Numbered from the stretch's first letter, positions 1-5,879 are shown. The stretch: DNA of 6,671 nt from an uncultured Asticcacaulis sp. (GCA_946482045.1 CAMLPZ010000240.1:1-6671), one strand, 5' to 3'. The notes: generated by a model from the letters alone, not told the origin. A program made the numbers and translations.

Positions 1-149
1 GTCGTGTTGATCAGCCACATCAGCAGGAAGAAGGCCATCATGGCGGTCACGAAGTCGGCATAGGCGACCTTCCAGGCGCCGCCGTGGTGGCCACCGCCAA
101 CGACCTTCTTGACCTTTTTAATGACGATGGGGGCGTCGCGACTCGCCAT
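1..149 (-). CDS. motB: Flagellar motor stator protein MotB, N-terminal part (cut by window edge)
   Basis: MotB forms, with MotA, the ion-conducting stator of the flagellar motor in the inner membrane and anchors it to peptidoglycan through a C-terminal OmpA-like domain. Only the first 49 residues are visible; the rest lies left of position 1. A basic N-terminus ([10 protein letters not shown], residues 8-17) and a Gly/His-rich stretch (18-25) lead into the family signature [21 protein letters not shown] (read as 25-45), the start of the single transmembrane helix. The aspartate in YADF is residue 32, the same number as the proton-binding Asp32 of E. coli MotB, which supports the ATG at 149. 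No motA lies directly upstream; the next gene is divergent, so motB starts its own unit, as I recall for Caulobacter. The ribosome binding site is weak (AGGT upstream of ATG). The peptidoglycan-binding domain is outside the window, so integrity cannot be judged. Confidence 0.95.
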   Translation of the reverse strand, partial: MASRDAPIVIKKVKKVVGGGHHGGAWKVAYADFVTAMMAFFLLMWLINT

Positions 150-201
150 GCGGGACCTGTACTGGAAGAGAGCTCAAGCCTTCATCTTTCGCTGATTAAC
201 A

Positions 202-216
202 TTAACAGGCCATTGA
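202..216 (-). promoter_or_regulatory. Possible degenerate CtrA box upstream of motB
   Basis: On the minus strand this reads TCAA-N7-TTAA, one base from the Caulobacter CtrA consensus TTAA-N7-TTAA(C). It lies about 55-65 bp upstream of the motB start, between motB and the divergent flavin reductase gene. CtrA control of flagellar genes is established in Caulobacter. The assignment here is inference from a short degenerate match in an AT-rich patch (a direct repeat TTAACATTAACA runs 196-207), so chance is a real alternative. Confidence 0.2.
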
Positions 217-246
217 AACGCTGTGCGAAACGCACACTTTTTCGAA
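213..246. repeat. Possible degenerate third copy of the CGAAAACCGCTG-type inverted repeat, containing a terminator-like hairpin
   Basis: The stretch begins TTGAAACGCTG and ends CACACTTTTTCGAA, matching both flanks of the repeat core seen at 304-346 and 1716-1757, but with about nine extra bases (TGCGAAACG) inserted. Independently, 222-236 forms a perfect short hairpin, TGTGCG-AAA-CGCACA, followed by CTTTTT on the plus strand, the shape of a small intrinsic terminator. No plus-strand gene ends here, so if it acts as a terminator it would attenuate a long leader of the flavin reductase gene. Both readings are tentative. Confidence 0.35.
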
Positions 247-303
247 GCGGCTTTGGCTTTGCTTTTGCAGGCGAATTGCGTAAGAACGAAGCCTTGCTTT
301 GGC

Positions 304-346
304 GCGATATCTCGGCGAAAACCGCTGACACTTTTCGCCATATCGC
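304..346. repeat. Dispersed inverted repeat, copy 1 (15-bp bulged hairpin before the flavin reductase gene)
   Basis: Two stems stack: an outer one, GCGATAT (304-310) with ATATCGC (340-346), and an inner one, GGCGAAAA (314-321) with TTTTCGCC (332-339). A 3-base bulge CTC sits on the left side only, and the loop is CCGCTGACAC (322-331). All 15 pairs are Watson-Crick. The core CGAAAACCGCTG-ACACTTTT recurs at 1729-1748 with a different outer stem. I recall similar intergenic palindromes in many alphaproteobacterial genomes, but that comparison is from memory. The hairpin ends 17 bases before the ATG at 364, so it could also affect translation or mRNA stability of that gene. Confidence 0.75.
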
Positions 347-363
347 TCACGGCCGGGAGACTG

Positions 364-846
364 ATGGACAAGACCTACCGATACACCCTTGGCGGATTTG
401 CCACCGGCGTCTGCGTCATCACCGTGCCCGATCCTGACCATGTCGACGGACACGTGCTGGGCATGACGGCCAATTCTTTTTCCTCGGTGTCGCTCGAGCC
501 GCCGCTGGTGCAGTGGTGTCTGGACAACAAGGCGCACCGCTACGCCGTCTATGCCGATGCGCCGGGCTTTGGCATCAATATCCTGTCGGGCGGCCAGCAG
601 GACCTGTCGCAGCGGTTTGCCCGTTTCAATGCCCATATCCTGCCCGAAGAAGGCCTGATCAGCGATGCGCATCCCCTGCGGCTGAATAATGTGCTGGGTT
701 TCCTGGCATGCGAAACCTATGAGACACGGACCGTGGGCGATCATCTGGTCATCGTCGGCCGCGTCACCTCCTTCGACAGAGACGATGCGCAGGCGGGACT
801 GACCTTCTTCCGCGGCCGATATGGCGAAATCAGGAGCGCATCGTGA
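364..846 (+). CDS. Flavin reductase-like domain protein (FMN-binding split barrel)
   Basis: The 160-aa protein belongs to the flavin reductase-like family (HpaC/RutF type), which uses NAD(P)H to reduce FMN or FAD, often supplying a partner monooxygenase. The whole length is one FMN-binding split-barrel domain: GGFATGVCVIT (10-20), the flavin-site motif GMTANSFSSVSLEPPLV (33-49), then FGINIL (69-74), GDHLVIVGRV (125-134) and LTFFRGRYG (146-154). Length is normal for the family. The ATG at 364 has GGGAGA just upstream and places the conserved motif where relatives have it. The open frame extends back to 223, but that part overlaps the repeat and lacks family sequence. The stop overlaps the next gene's start (GTGA at 843-846), indicating an operon. 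No monooxygenase partner lies in the window, so the specific substrate is unknown; it could also be a flavoprotein with another role. Confidence 0.9.
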   Translation: MDKTYRYTLGGFATGVCVITVPDPDHVDGHVLGMTANSFSSVSLEPPLVQWCLDNKAHRYAVYADAPGFGINILSGGQQDLSQRFARFNAHILPEEGLISDAHPLRLNNVLGFLACETYETRTVGDHLVIVGRVTSFDRDDAQAGLTFFRGRYGEIRSAS

Positions 847-1709
847 AGCTGTGCTTTGCCGGTCTGGGTATCATGGGCGGGCCGATGGCCGGCCACCTTG
901 TCAAGGCAGGACACAGCGTCACGGGCTATAACCGGACCTTCGCCAAGACCGAGGCCTGGGCGAAGGAGACAGGCGGATCGGCGGCGGCCTCGATCGCTGA
1001 AGCAGTTGCCGATGCGGACGTCTTTCTGCTGTGCGTCGGCCGCGACCAGGACGTGCGCGAGGCGGTGACGGCCGCATTGCCACACCTCAAGCCCGGCGCG
1101 CTGATCATCGATCACACGACGACTTCGGCGAAACTGGCGCGTGAATTGGCTGCGCTATCTGGCCAAAAAGGCTTCGATTTTTACGATGCACCAGTGTCGG
1201 GTGGGCAGGCGGGCGCGGTCAATGGCCAACTGGCTATCATGGTTGGTGGGGCTGAACGCCGCTTTGCCGAGGTCGAGGCTCTGCTTAAGCCGTACACCAA
1301 GGTCATCGTCCATATCGGCGAGGCCGGCGCTGGCCAGACCGCCAAGATGGCCAACCAGATCGCTATCGCCGGCGTCGTCCAGGGCGTGGCCGAGGCACTG
1401 CATTTCACGCGCAGCGCCGGGCTCGATCCCGACAAGGTGGTGGCCGCGATCTCCGGCGGAGCGGCGGGCTCGTGGCAGATGAACAATCGCTGGGGCACGA
1501 TGAACGACGGCAAGTACGACTTTGGTTTCGCCGTCGATTGGATGCGCAAGGACTTAGGGATTGCGCTCGATGAGGCGCGCGATAACGGCGCGCACTTGGC
1601 CCTGGCAGCCCTGGTCGATCAGTTCTATAGCGAGGTCCAGGCCATGGGCGGCAGCCGCTGGGATACCTCCAGCCTCCATGCGCGCCTGGAAGCCCGGCGT
1701 AAATCTTAG
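843..1709 (+). CDS. NAD(P)-dependent beta-hydroxyacid dehydrogenase (3-hydroxyisobutyrate dehydrogenase/glyoxylate reductase family)
   Basis: This 288-aa soluble oxidoreductase family interconverts 2- or 3-hydroxyacids (or short aldehydes) and their oxo forms. Visible in order: the Rossmann motif GLGIMGGPMAGHL (7-19); NRT at 30-32 after the second strand, where family members with Asn-Arg prefer NADP(H) and those with Asp prefer NAD; the substrate-binding signature DAPVSGG (115-121); the catalytic block GAGQTAKMANQ with Lys168 and Asn171; and MRKDLG (234-239) in the all-helical C-terminal domain. Length and motif order match intact family members. The start is GTG at 843, overlapping the preceding TGA by the GTGA configuration, so translation is probably coupled to the flavin reductase. 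NADPH-dependent succinic semialdehyde or glyoxylate reductase activity is plausible from NRT, but the exact substrate cannot be read from sequence alone. Confidence 0.93.
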   Translation: MKLCFAGLGIMGGPMAGHLVKAGHSVTGYNRTFAKTEAWAKETGGSAAASIAEAVADADVFLLCVGRDQDVREAVTAALPHLKPGALIIDHTTTSAKLARELAALSGQKGFDFYDAPVSGGQAGAVNGQLAIMVGGAERRFAEVEALLKPYTKVIVHIGEAGAGQTAKMANQIAIAGVVQGVAEALHFTRSAGLDPDKVVAAISGGAAGSWQMNNRWGTMNDGKYDFGFAVDWMRKDLGIALDEARDNGAHLALAALVDQFYSEVQAMGGSRWDTSSLHARLEARRKS

Positions 1710-1715
1710 TTTGTC

Positions 1716-1757
1716 GCGCTTTCTATCCGAAAACCGCTGCACACTTTTGGAAAGCGC
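1716..1757. repeat. Dispersed inverted repeat, copy 2, between convergent genes; possible bidirectional terminator
   Basis: Outer arms GCGCTTTC (1716-1723) and GAAAGCGC (1750-1757) pair perfectly over 8 bp. Inside, after a 3-base bulge TAT, CC(G)AAAA (1727-1733) can pair with TTTTGG (1745-1750), sharing G1750 with the outer stem. The core CGAAAACCGCTGCACACTTTT is nearly identical to copy 1 at 317-335, yet the outer arms are different and still self-complementary. It fills the gap between the dehydrogenase stop (1709) and the convergent stop at 1758, a position suited to ending transcription from both sides, though there is no clear T-run after the stem. Confidence 0.7.
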
Positions 1758-2138
1758 TTAGCTATTCGGCCAGTTAACGCGCCGTCCATCCTCGGGCGGC
1801 TTGACCGTGCCGGCATCGAGCTCCGCCTGCTGCTGAAGCTCAGCATCGATGCGCCACGCGCCCACCGTATCGCAATGGACGTGACGCATATCGACCGGTA
1901 CGTGGTACTGCGCCGTGATTGCCTTGGCGAAGGCATCGGTGAAAAGCGACACGTCGGTACGCGGCGTTTCGGGCACGCCCTGGACCGGAAAGACGCGTGA
2001 GCGGTAGTTGATGTTGCGATTGAAGTCGAAATAGGTGCAGCTCAGGTAGGTGCCGTCGCGCTGCGGGGCGATGGGCGGCAGGGGTTTGCTGTCGATCGGC
2101 TGAAACATCAGGCCGAGAAGAAGGGCGTAGGCGGGCAT
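1758..2138 (-). CDS. Hypothetical protein, 126 aa, probably exported, two cysteines
   Basis: I do not recognise this family. The N-terminus (MPAYALLLGLMFQPIDS) is hydrophobic enough for a signal peptide, but it lacks the usual basic residues, so export is uncertain. The body mixes a beta-rich segment (GTYLSCTYFDFN, 29-40) with a helix-like segment (LFTDAFAKAITAQYHV, 65-80). Two cysteines (34 and 89) could form a disulfide, which would fit a periplasmic location. Start choice is firm: ATG at 2138 with GGAGG four bases upstream. The gene lies 79 bp downstream of the 515-aa exported protein on the same strand, and a TATACT box lies in that gap, so it could be in the same operon or separately expressed. 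The C-terminus (PEDGRRVNWPNS) looks unstructured. The gene ends directly against the repeat at 1716-1757. Confidence 0.75.
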   Translation of the reverse strand: MPAYALLLGLMFQPIDSKPLPPIAPQRDGTYLSCTYFDFNRNINYRSRVFPVQGVPETPRTDVSLFTDAFAKAITAQYHVPVDMRHVHCDTVGAWRIDAELQQQAELDAGTVKPPEDGRRVNWPNS

Positions 2139-2178
2139 GAGTCCTCCATATGTCGAACCTCATCGCCCCTGGGACGTC

Positions 2179-2184
2179 AGTATA
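2179..2184 (-). promoter_or_regulatory. Candidate -10 box (TATACT) for the 126-aa gene
   Basis: The minus strand reads TATACT, five of six to TATAAT, about 40 bp upstream of the ATG at 2138 and in the gap after the 515-aa gene. At 17-bp spacing the -35 position (2202-2207) reads AATGCG, which is a poor match. A promoter here is therefore possible but weakly supported. Confidence 0.25.
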
Positions 2185-2217
2185 ACGCCAATCGATTGCG
2201 GCGCATTTAGCCTCTGC

Positions 2218-3765
2218 TTATCTGTAGCCGAAGACGGGATATCGCCGGATTACGCCATATTTGGCGATCGCCGCCTGAACGTCGGGTCGGGCAATCAACG
2301 TCGCCAGTTGGCTATTGATGGTCTTCTGCCAGGCCGTAGGATGGGGCGTCTCCAAATAGGTCTGCAGCGTCGCCAGCGCGCTGCCGCGCTTGATCGGATC
2401 GTCCAGCCGCGAGATCAGTTGTTTGGCGGCCTCGTCCATTTCGTTGGCGCACAGTAGCGCGGCCTGCAGGGTGTTTTCTCCATCTTCGGCGCGGGCACGC
2501 ATGAATTCCAAAGACTTTGCGAGGCTGGCCTTGTCGCTCAGTTGGGAATGAGCGCAGGCGCGGACCTCTTCGGCAGCCATGACGCCGTACTTGCTGGTCT
2601 TTTTGCTGTCGACGTCCTTGACTTCGTTCAGCGCTTCACCGGGCTTGCCGAGATCGTTGTAGAGGCCGCCGAGGTTGATACGGTGACTGATCGTGTCCTG
2701 ATTGGCGGCGGCGGCAATATCGCGCGCCTTTATCTGCGTGGCCAGCGCGTCATCGCCGCGCCCCATCAGCATCAGGATCGACGAGCGCGCGCTGAGCGCC
2801 CAGGCGTGATAGTCGGCAAGATCGTCGAAGGCAGGCTTGTCCTTCGGTGCGGCATCGACGCGCGCCAGGGCGTCATCGACCAGTTTCAGCGCTTCCGCCA
2901 GGCGGTTGGCGTTTGTCAGTTTGTTGGCGAGCGACTGGATACCTTCGATCTTTTCCGGATGGCGCGCCACTGCGGCGCGGGCCACCGCGATATCGCCTTC
3001 AATCGCTTTCGTGTAGGCGTCTTCGCCGGTCGGGGCGAAGCGGAGGTACCGTTTGTCGATCTGGCGGCGGGCGACGGTGAAGGGTTCGGTCAGGCCGTCG
3101 GCCACGGCTTGCGCCTTTGTGTCGTCACCACGATCGGCATATATGGCGAACAGATCGAACCATAGGCTTTCCGCTGTGGTGAATTCGCCGTTCGGGACGT
3201 AGTTGATAGCGCGCAGGCCTTCGAGGAACCTCTGGTAACGAACGCGGTCGTCCTTGATCTTCTCGAGTTCGCCGGTCACGCTGAAGATGCGCCAGCTATC
3301 GATTTTCCTTATCTCGTCGGGAAATTCGGTGACGGCGCGCACGGCAGCGTCACCGCCATCCTCGGACTTGCCGGCTTCCAGCGCGACCTTTGCATAGAAC
3401 ATCCATGACGTGCCATCCATCTCCTTGGGTGCGGCCTGGGCGGCGGCGACCATGTGCTCATAGGCGAGTTGGGGCTCGTCATTGTACAGCTCGGCCATGG
3501 CCAGGACGTAGTAGGCGAAGTGGCGCATCTCGGCCGAGAGCTTGGGGAAGACCGGGTTGCTGACGACCGACTGATAGCTTTCCTTGGCGCCGGCCCAGTC
3601 GCCTTTTTCCGCCTTGGCGCGTCCCTGGCGCAGGATGGCGTTGATAACCGAAAGTTCGCTCGGCTTGACTTGCTCGGTCTCGGCCTTCTTGGCGGCGAGC
3701 GCGGCTCCGGGCGCACCGGTCAGGACGGCCATAATAGCCGCAGTTGCACACAACAGGTTACGCAT
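2218..3765 (-). CDS. Exported tetratricopeptide-like helical-repeat protein, 515 aa
   Basis: The first 24 residues form a clear Sec signal peptide: MRN, a hydrophobic core (LLCATAAIMAVL), then cleavage after GAALA. Cys6 is not in a lipobox. The mature part is almost entirely helical with TPR-like units: RQGRAKAEKGDWAGAKESYQ (46-65), the AYYVLAMAEL helix (84-93), AEALKLVDDALARVD (290-304), ARSSILMLMGRGDDALATQI (326-345) and INLGGLYNDLGKPGEALNEV (363-382). Paired Gly/Ala-rich helices of this kind usually make a scaffold for protein contacts, so a periplasmic scaffold is the likely class; the partner is unknown. The C-terminus, RPDVQAAIAKYG followed by RRYPVFGYR, is basic and aromatic. The ATG at 3765 is supported by the signal peptide and a strong AAAGGGGGG site upstream. 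It sits 50 bp after the 176-aa gene and 79 bp before the 126-aa gene, all on one strand. No enzymatic motif is visible. Confidence 0.85.
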   Translation of the reverse strand: MRNLLCATAAIMAVLTGAPGAALAAKKAETEQVKPSELSVINAILRQGRAKAEKGDWAGAKESYQSVVSNPVFPKLSAEMRHFAYYVLAMAELYNDEPQLAYEHMVAAAQAAPKEMDGTSWMFYAKVALEAGKSEDGGDAAVRAVTEFPDEIRKIDSWRIFSVTGELEKIKDDRVRYQRFLEGLRAINYVPNGEFTTAESLWFDLFAIYADRGDDTKAQAVADGLTEPFTVARRQIDKRYLRFAPTGEDAYTKAIEGDIAVARAAVARHPEKIEGIQSLANKLTNANRLAEALKLVDDALARVDAAPKDKPAFDDLADYHAWALSARSSILMLMGRGDDALATQIKARDIAAAANQDTISHRINLGGLYNDLGKPGEALNEVKDVDSKKTSKYGVMAAEEVRACAHSQLSDKASLAKSLEFMRARAEDGENTLQAALLCANEMDEAAKQLISRLDDPIKRGSALATLQTYLETPHPTAWQKTINSQLATLIARPDVQAAIAKYGVIRRYPVFGYR

Positions 3766-3815
3766 GGATTCCCCCCTTTAGCCGAGGAAGCGTAACCTAT
3801 TCACGTTGATTTTGT

Positions 3816-4346
3816 CTAGTTGAGCTGCGCCTTTCGTTCGACATACCGTTGCAGAACGCGGCTGTAGCCGTCGTCGAACTGCACCGAGGTAATCTCTTCG
3901 AACGGACATTCCAGTTCGTCACCGGTCCAATTGCCGCCCGGATCGACGGCCTTCAGCACGACCTGATCGGCCTCGACGGCTTCGATGTGCCCGACGTCGG
4001 ATTCGTCCTCGACTGAAATGACGACAAAGCGGTTCTTGGGCTTCAGCGACTTGAACAGTTCGGCGAAATTGGCCAGCTTTATGCCGGCGTAGCGCTTGGT
4101 GCGCTTGACGCTGTTGAAAGCCAGGATCTTGATCTGGTCGTCGTGGTGATCGGAGATGTCGCAGCTTTCGACGCGCTCAATAGGGACAACCAGGGCGCCG
4201 GTGTCCTGCCATTCGTAGACGACCTGAAGCAGGACCAGCTTTTCGCTTAAGCCTACGACAAAGCCCTCGTGGCTGCTGTCGTCAAGGTTAAGGCGAATAT
4301 AGGTTTCATTGTTGAGCGCATCGCTCAAGGTCTTGGCAATGCTCAT
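3816..4346 (-). CDS. Hypothetical 176-aa protein with two similar beta-rich units, coupled to hemB
   Basis: I do not recognise a named family. There is no signal peptide or membrane segment, so it is probably cytoplasmic. Two segments resemble each other: 17-66 (core EGFVVGLSEKLVLLQVV, ending PIERVESCDI) and 108-159 (core VGHIEAVEADQVVLKAV, ending PFEEITSVQF). Both follow an acidic start (LDDSSHEG; VEDESDVG), then a hydrophobic strand, a turn and a P-[IF]-E-[RE]-[VI] strand. This pattern would suit a small SH3/Sm-like barrel, but the fold is inference. They are joined by a basic linker (VKRTKRYAGIK, 80-90, then LKPKNR, 101-106). The start ATG is 3 bp after the hemB stop (TGA-ACC-ATG), so the gene is almost certainly co-transcribed and probably coupled with hemB. 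A link to haem synthesis is suggested by position only. Confidence 0.85.
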   Translation of the reverse strand: MSIAKTLSDALNNETYIRLNLDDSSHEGFVVGLSEKLVLLQVVYEWQDTGALVVPIERVESCDISDHHDDQIKILAFNSVKRTKRYAGIKLANFAELFKSLKPKNRFVVISVEDESDVGHIEAVEADQVVLKAVDPGGNWTGDELECPFEEITSVQFDDGYSRVLQRYVERKAQLN

Positions 4347-4349
4347 GGT

Positions 4350-5348
4350 TCAGCCCTTCAGCTTTTCAGCGACGCTCTTGGCGAAGTAGGTCAGGATGCC
4401 CGATGCGCCGGCGCGCTTGAAGGCCAGAAGCGTCTCCATGACGGCGCGGTCTTCGTCCATGAAGCCCTTTTCGACAGCGGCCTTGATCATGGCGTATTCG
4501 CCGGACACCTGGTAGACAAAGGTCGGGACGCGGAAGGTGTCCGAGACGCGCTGGACGATGTCGAGATAGGGCAGGCCGGGCTTGACCATCACCATGTCGG
4601 CGCCTTCGGCGATGTCCATGGCGACTTCGCGCAACGCTTCCTCAGAGTTGGCCGAATCCATCTGGTAGGTTTTTTTGTCGCCCTTCAGCGCCTTGACGCC
4701 GATGGCGTCGCGGTACGGGCCATAAAACGCCGAGGCATACTTGGCGGCGTAGGACATGATCAGCGTGTCGGGGTGGCCGTTGGCTTCGAGCGCATGGCGG
4801 ATGCGGCCGATACGGCCATCCATCATGTCGGACGGAGCCACGATATCGGCGCCGGCCTCGAGCTGGACGCGGGCCTGTTCGACCAGCATCTCGACCGTGG
4901 CGTCATTGACGATCTTGCCGTCACGCAAGAGGCCGTCGTGGCCGTGGTCGGTATATGGATCGAGCGCGACGTCGACCAGCAGGCCGATATCCGGCACAGC
5001 GGCCTTGATGGCGCGGCAGGTGCGCGGGATCAGGCCATCCGGATCGATAGCGGCGGTGGCGTCGGCGTTGCGCAAGCTTTCCGACAGATGAGGAAACAGC
5101 GCCAGAACATTGATCCCCAAAGCTTTCGCCTGACGTGCCTCGTTGACGGCTTCGTCGATGCTCAGGCGGTCGACACCCTGCAACGAGCCGATTGCTTCGC
5201 GCTTGACGTCGCGGTCGTGGATGAAGATCGGCCAGATCAGATCCGACACATGCAGCCGGTTTTCCGCCACCAGATCACGTATCCAGGCCGATTGGCGCAG
5301 GCGGCGCGGGCGGGCGAGGGGAAAGGGCGCGGGCGTGGGGTAGGACAT
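4350..5348 (-). CDS. hemB: Delta-aminolevulinic acid dehydratase (porphobilinogen synthase)
   Basis: HemB condenses two 5-aminolevulinate molecules to porphobilinogen, the second committed step of tetrapyrrole synthesis, in the cytoplasm as a multimer. The 332-aa length is normal. The two Schiff-base lysines are visible: Lys203 in SYAAKYASAFYGPYRD and Lys256 in MVMVKPGLPYLDI. In the metal-site region, DVALDPYTDHGHDGLL (126-141) has Ala/Asp/Thr-type residues where zinc-dependent enzymes carry three cysteines, so this is the magnesium/non-zinc class known from Pseudomonas and many alphaproteobacteria. QMDSANSEEALRE (229-241) is also a family hallmark. An Arg-rich N-terminal arm (residues 13-18, RPRRLR) matches the oligomerisation arm. 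The ATG at 5348 has only a weak site (GGTGAT). It is the first gene of a minus-strand unit with the 176-aa gene and diverges from the gene at 5424. hemA begins about 1.3 kb away on the other strand. Confidence 0.98.
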   Translation of the reverse strand: MSYPTPAPFPLARPRRLRQSAWIRDLVAENRLHVSDLIWPIFIHDRDVKREAIGSLQGVDRLSIDEAVNEARQAKALGINVLALFPHLSESLRNADATAAIDPDGLIPRTCRAIKAAVPDIGLLVDVALDPYTDHGHDGLLRDGKIVNDATVEMLVEQARVQLEAGADIVAPSDMMDGRIGRIRHALEANGHPDTLIMSYAAKYASAFYGPYRDAIGVKALKGDKKTYQMDSANSEEALREVAMDIAEGADMVMVKPGLPYLDIVQRVSDTFRVPTFVYQVSGEYAMIKAAVEKGFMDEDRAVMETLLAFKRAGASGILTYFAKSVAEKLKG

Positions 5349-5423
5349 GGGATCACCAGATAGCAGTCGACATTGCCGCTGTGCGCGTTAAACTCAAAAA
5401 ATGCAAGGCGTGGAGGGGAGCGG

Positions 5424-5879
5424 ATGCGCAAGAAGCGAGCGATTTTGTGGACTGTGGTTATCCTTTGCCTGTTGTCGATTGGTGCGATCTCTGCGTACAA
5501 ACCCTGGCGGGATATGGCGCTGTTGATAGGACTTTTGATTTATTCCGATGTCACCAAACCCAATGATCCTCTTACCCGTACGATACGCAATGCACCGACA
5601 GGGTGGGGTGAGCTTGTCGCGCTGACTCCCAAGCCTCTGAAAATTGGAATGACGAAGACTGAGGTTGAGCAGGTCCTTGCCGACGGGAAATTCAAGCCTA
5701 CCGAAAACCGTGATTTTTCATGGCATCATCCGCGAACATTACCTGCTGACAGCCAGTTTTATTCCAAGTCTGTCGATGGCCTTCCTTGTGCGCTCAACTA
5801 TACGGTTATCGTTCGCTATGACGATCACCAGACACTTGTCGAAGCAATGGGCACCGAAAATGAAGCTGGATGTCTATGA
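5424..5879 (+). CDS. Hypothetical membrane-anchored protein, 151 aa, lower GC than neighbours
   Basis: I do not recognise a specific family. A basic start (MRKKR) is followed by one hydrophobic segment (AILWTVVILCLLSIGAISAY, 6-25), giving an N-in anchor or uncleaved signal. A second short hydrophobic patch, MALLIGLLIY, follows at 31-40. The rest would face the periplasm. LKIGMTKTEVEQVLADG (72-88) resembles the GMT-x-x-[ED]-V-x-x-x-L motif of SmpA/BamE-like domains, and Cys122 and Cys150 could pair. The ATG at 5424 is chosen over an in-frame ATG at 5373 because of the strong GGAGGGGAG site just upstream and the signal-like N-terminus. Hand counts over 5641-5820 give 86 G+C of 180 (48%), against 40 of 60 (67%) in hemB 4801-4860, which suggests acquisition or relaxed selection. 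Its 3' end overlaps the convergent DUF1697 gene by 6 bp. Confidence 0.78.
   Translation: MRKKRAILWTVVILCLLSIGAISAYKPWRDMALLIGLLIYSDVTKPNDPLTRTIRNAPTGWGELVALTPKPLKIGMTKTEVEQVLADGKFKPTENRDFSWHHPRTLPADSQFYSKSVDGLPCALNYTVIVRYDDHQTLVEAMGTENEAGCL

Noticed and set aside
223..363. Longer N-terminus for the flavin reductase from the ATG at 223
   Set aside because: The added 47 residues run through hairpin and repeat sequence and do not match the family; ATG 364 has a good GGGAGA site.
2542..3165. A 207-codon plus-strand open frame opposite the 515-aa gene
   Set aside because: The minus-strand frame has a signal peptide, strong ribosome site and coherent helical repeats; the plus-strand frame has none of these.
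4269..5363. A 364-codon plus-strand open frame opposite hemB
   Set aside because: It is antisense to a perfectly recognisable hemB, its translation has no family motifs, and it is rich in the Asp/Val/Gly/His runs typical of high-GC shadow frames.
5373..5423. Earlier start at ATG 5373 for the 151-aa gene
   Set aside because: It would place a polar, Arg-rich extension before the signal-like segment and lacks a ribosome site, whereas ATG 5424 follows GGAGGGGAG.
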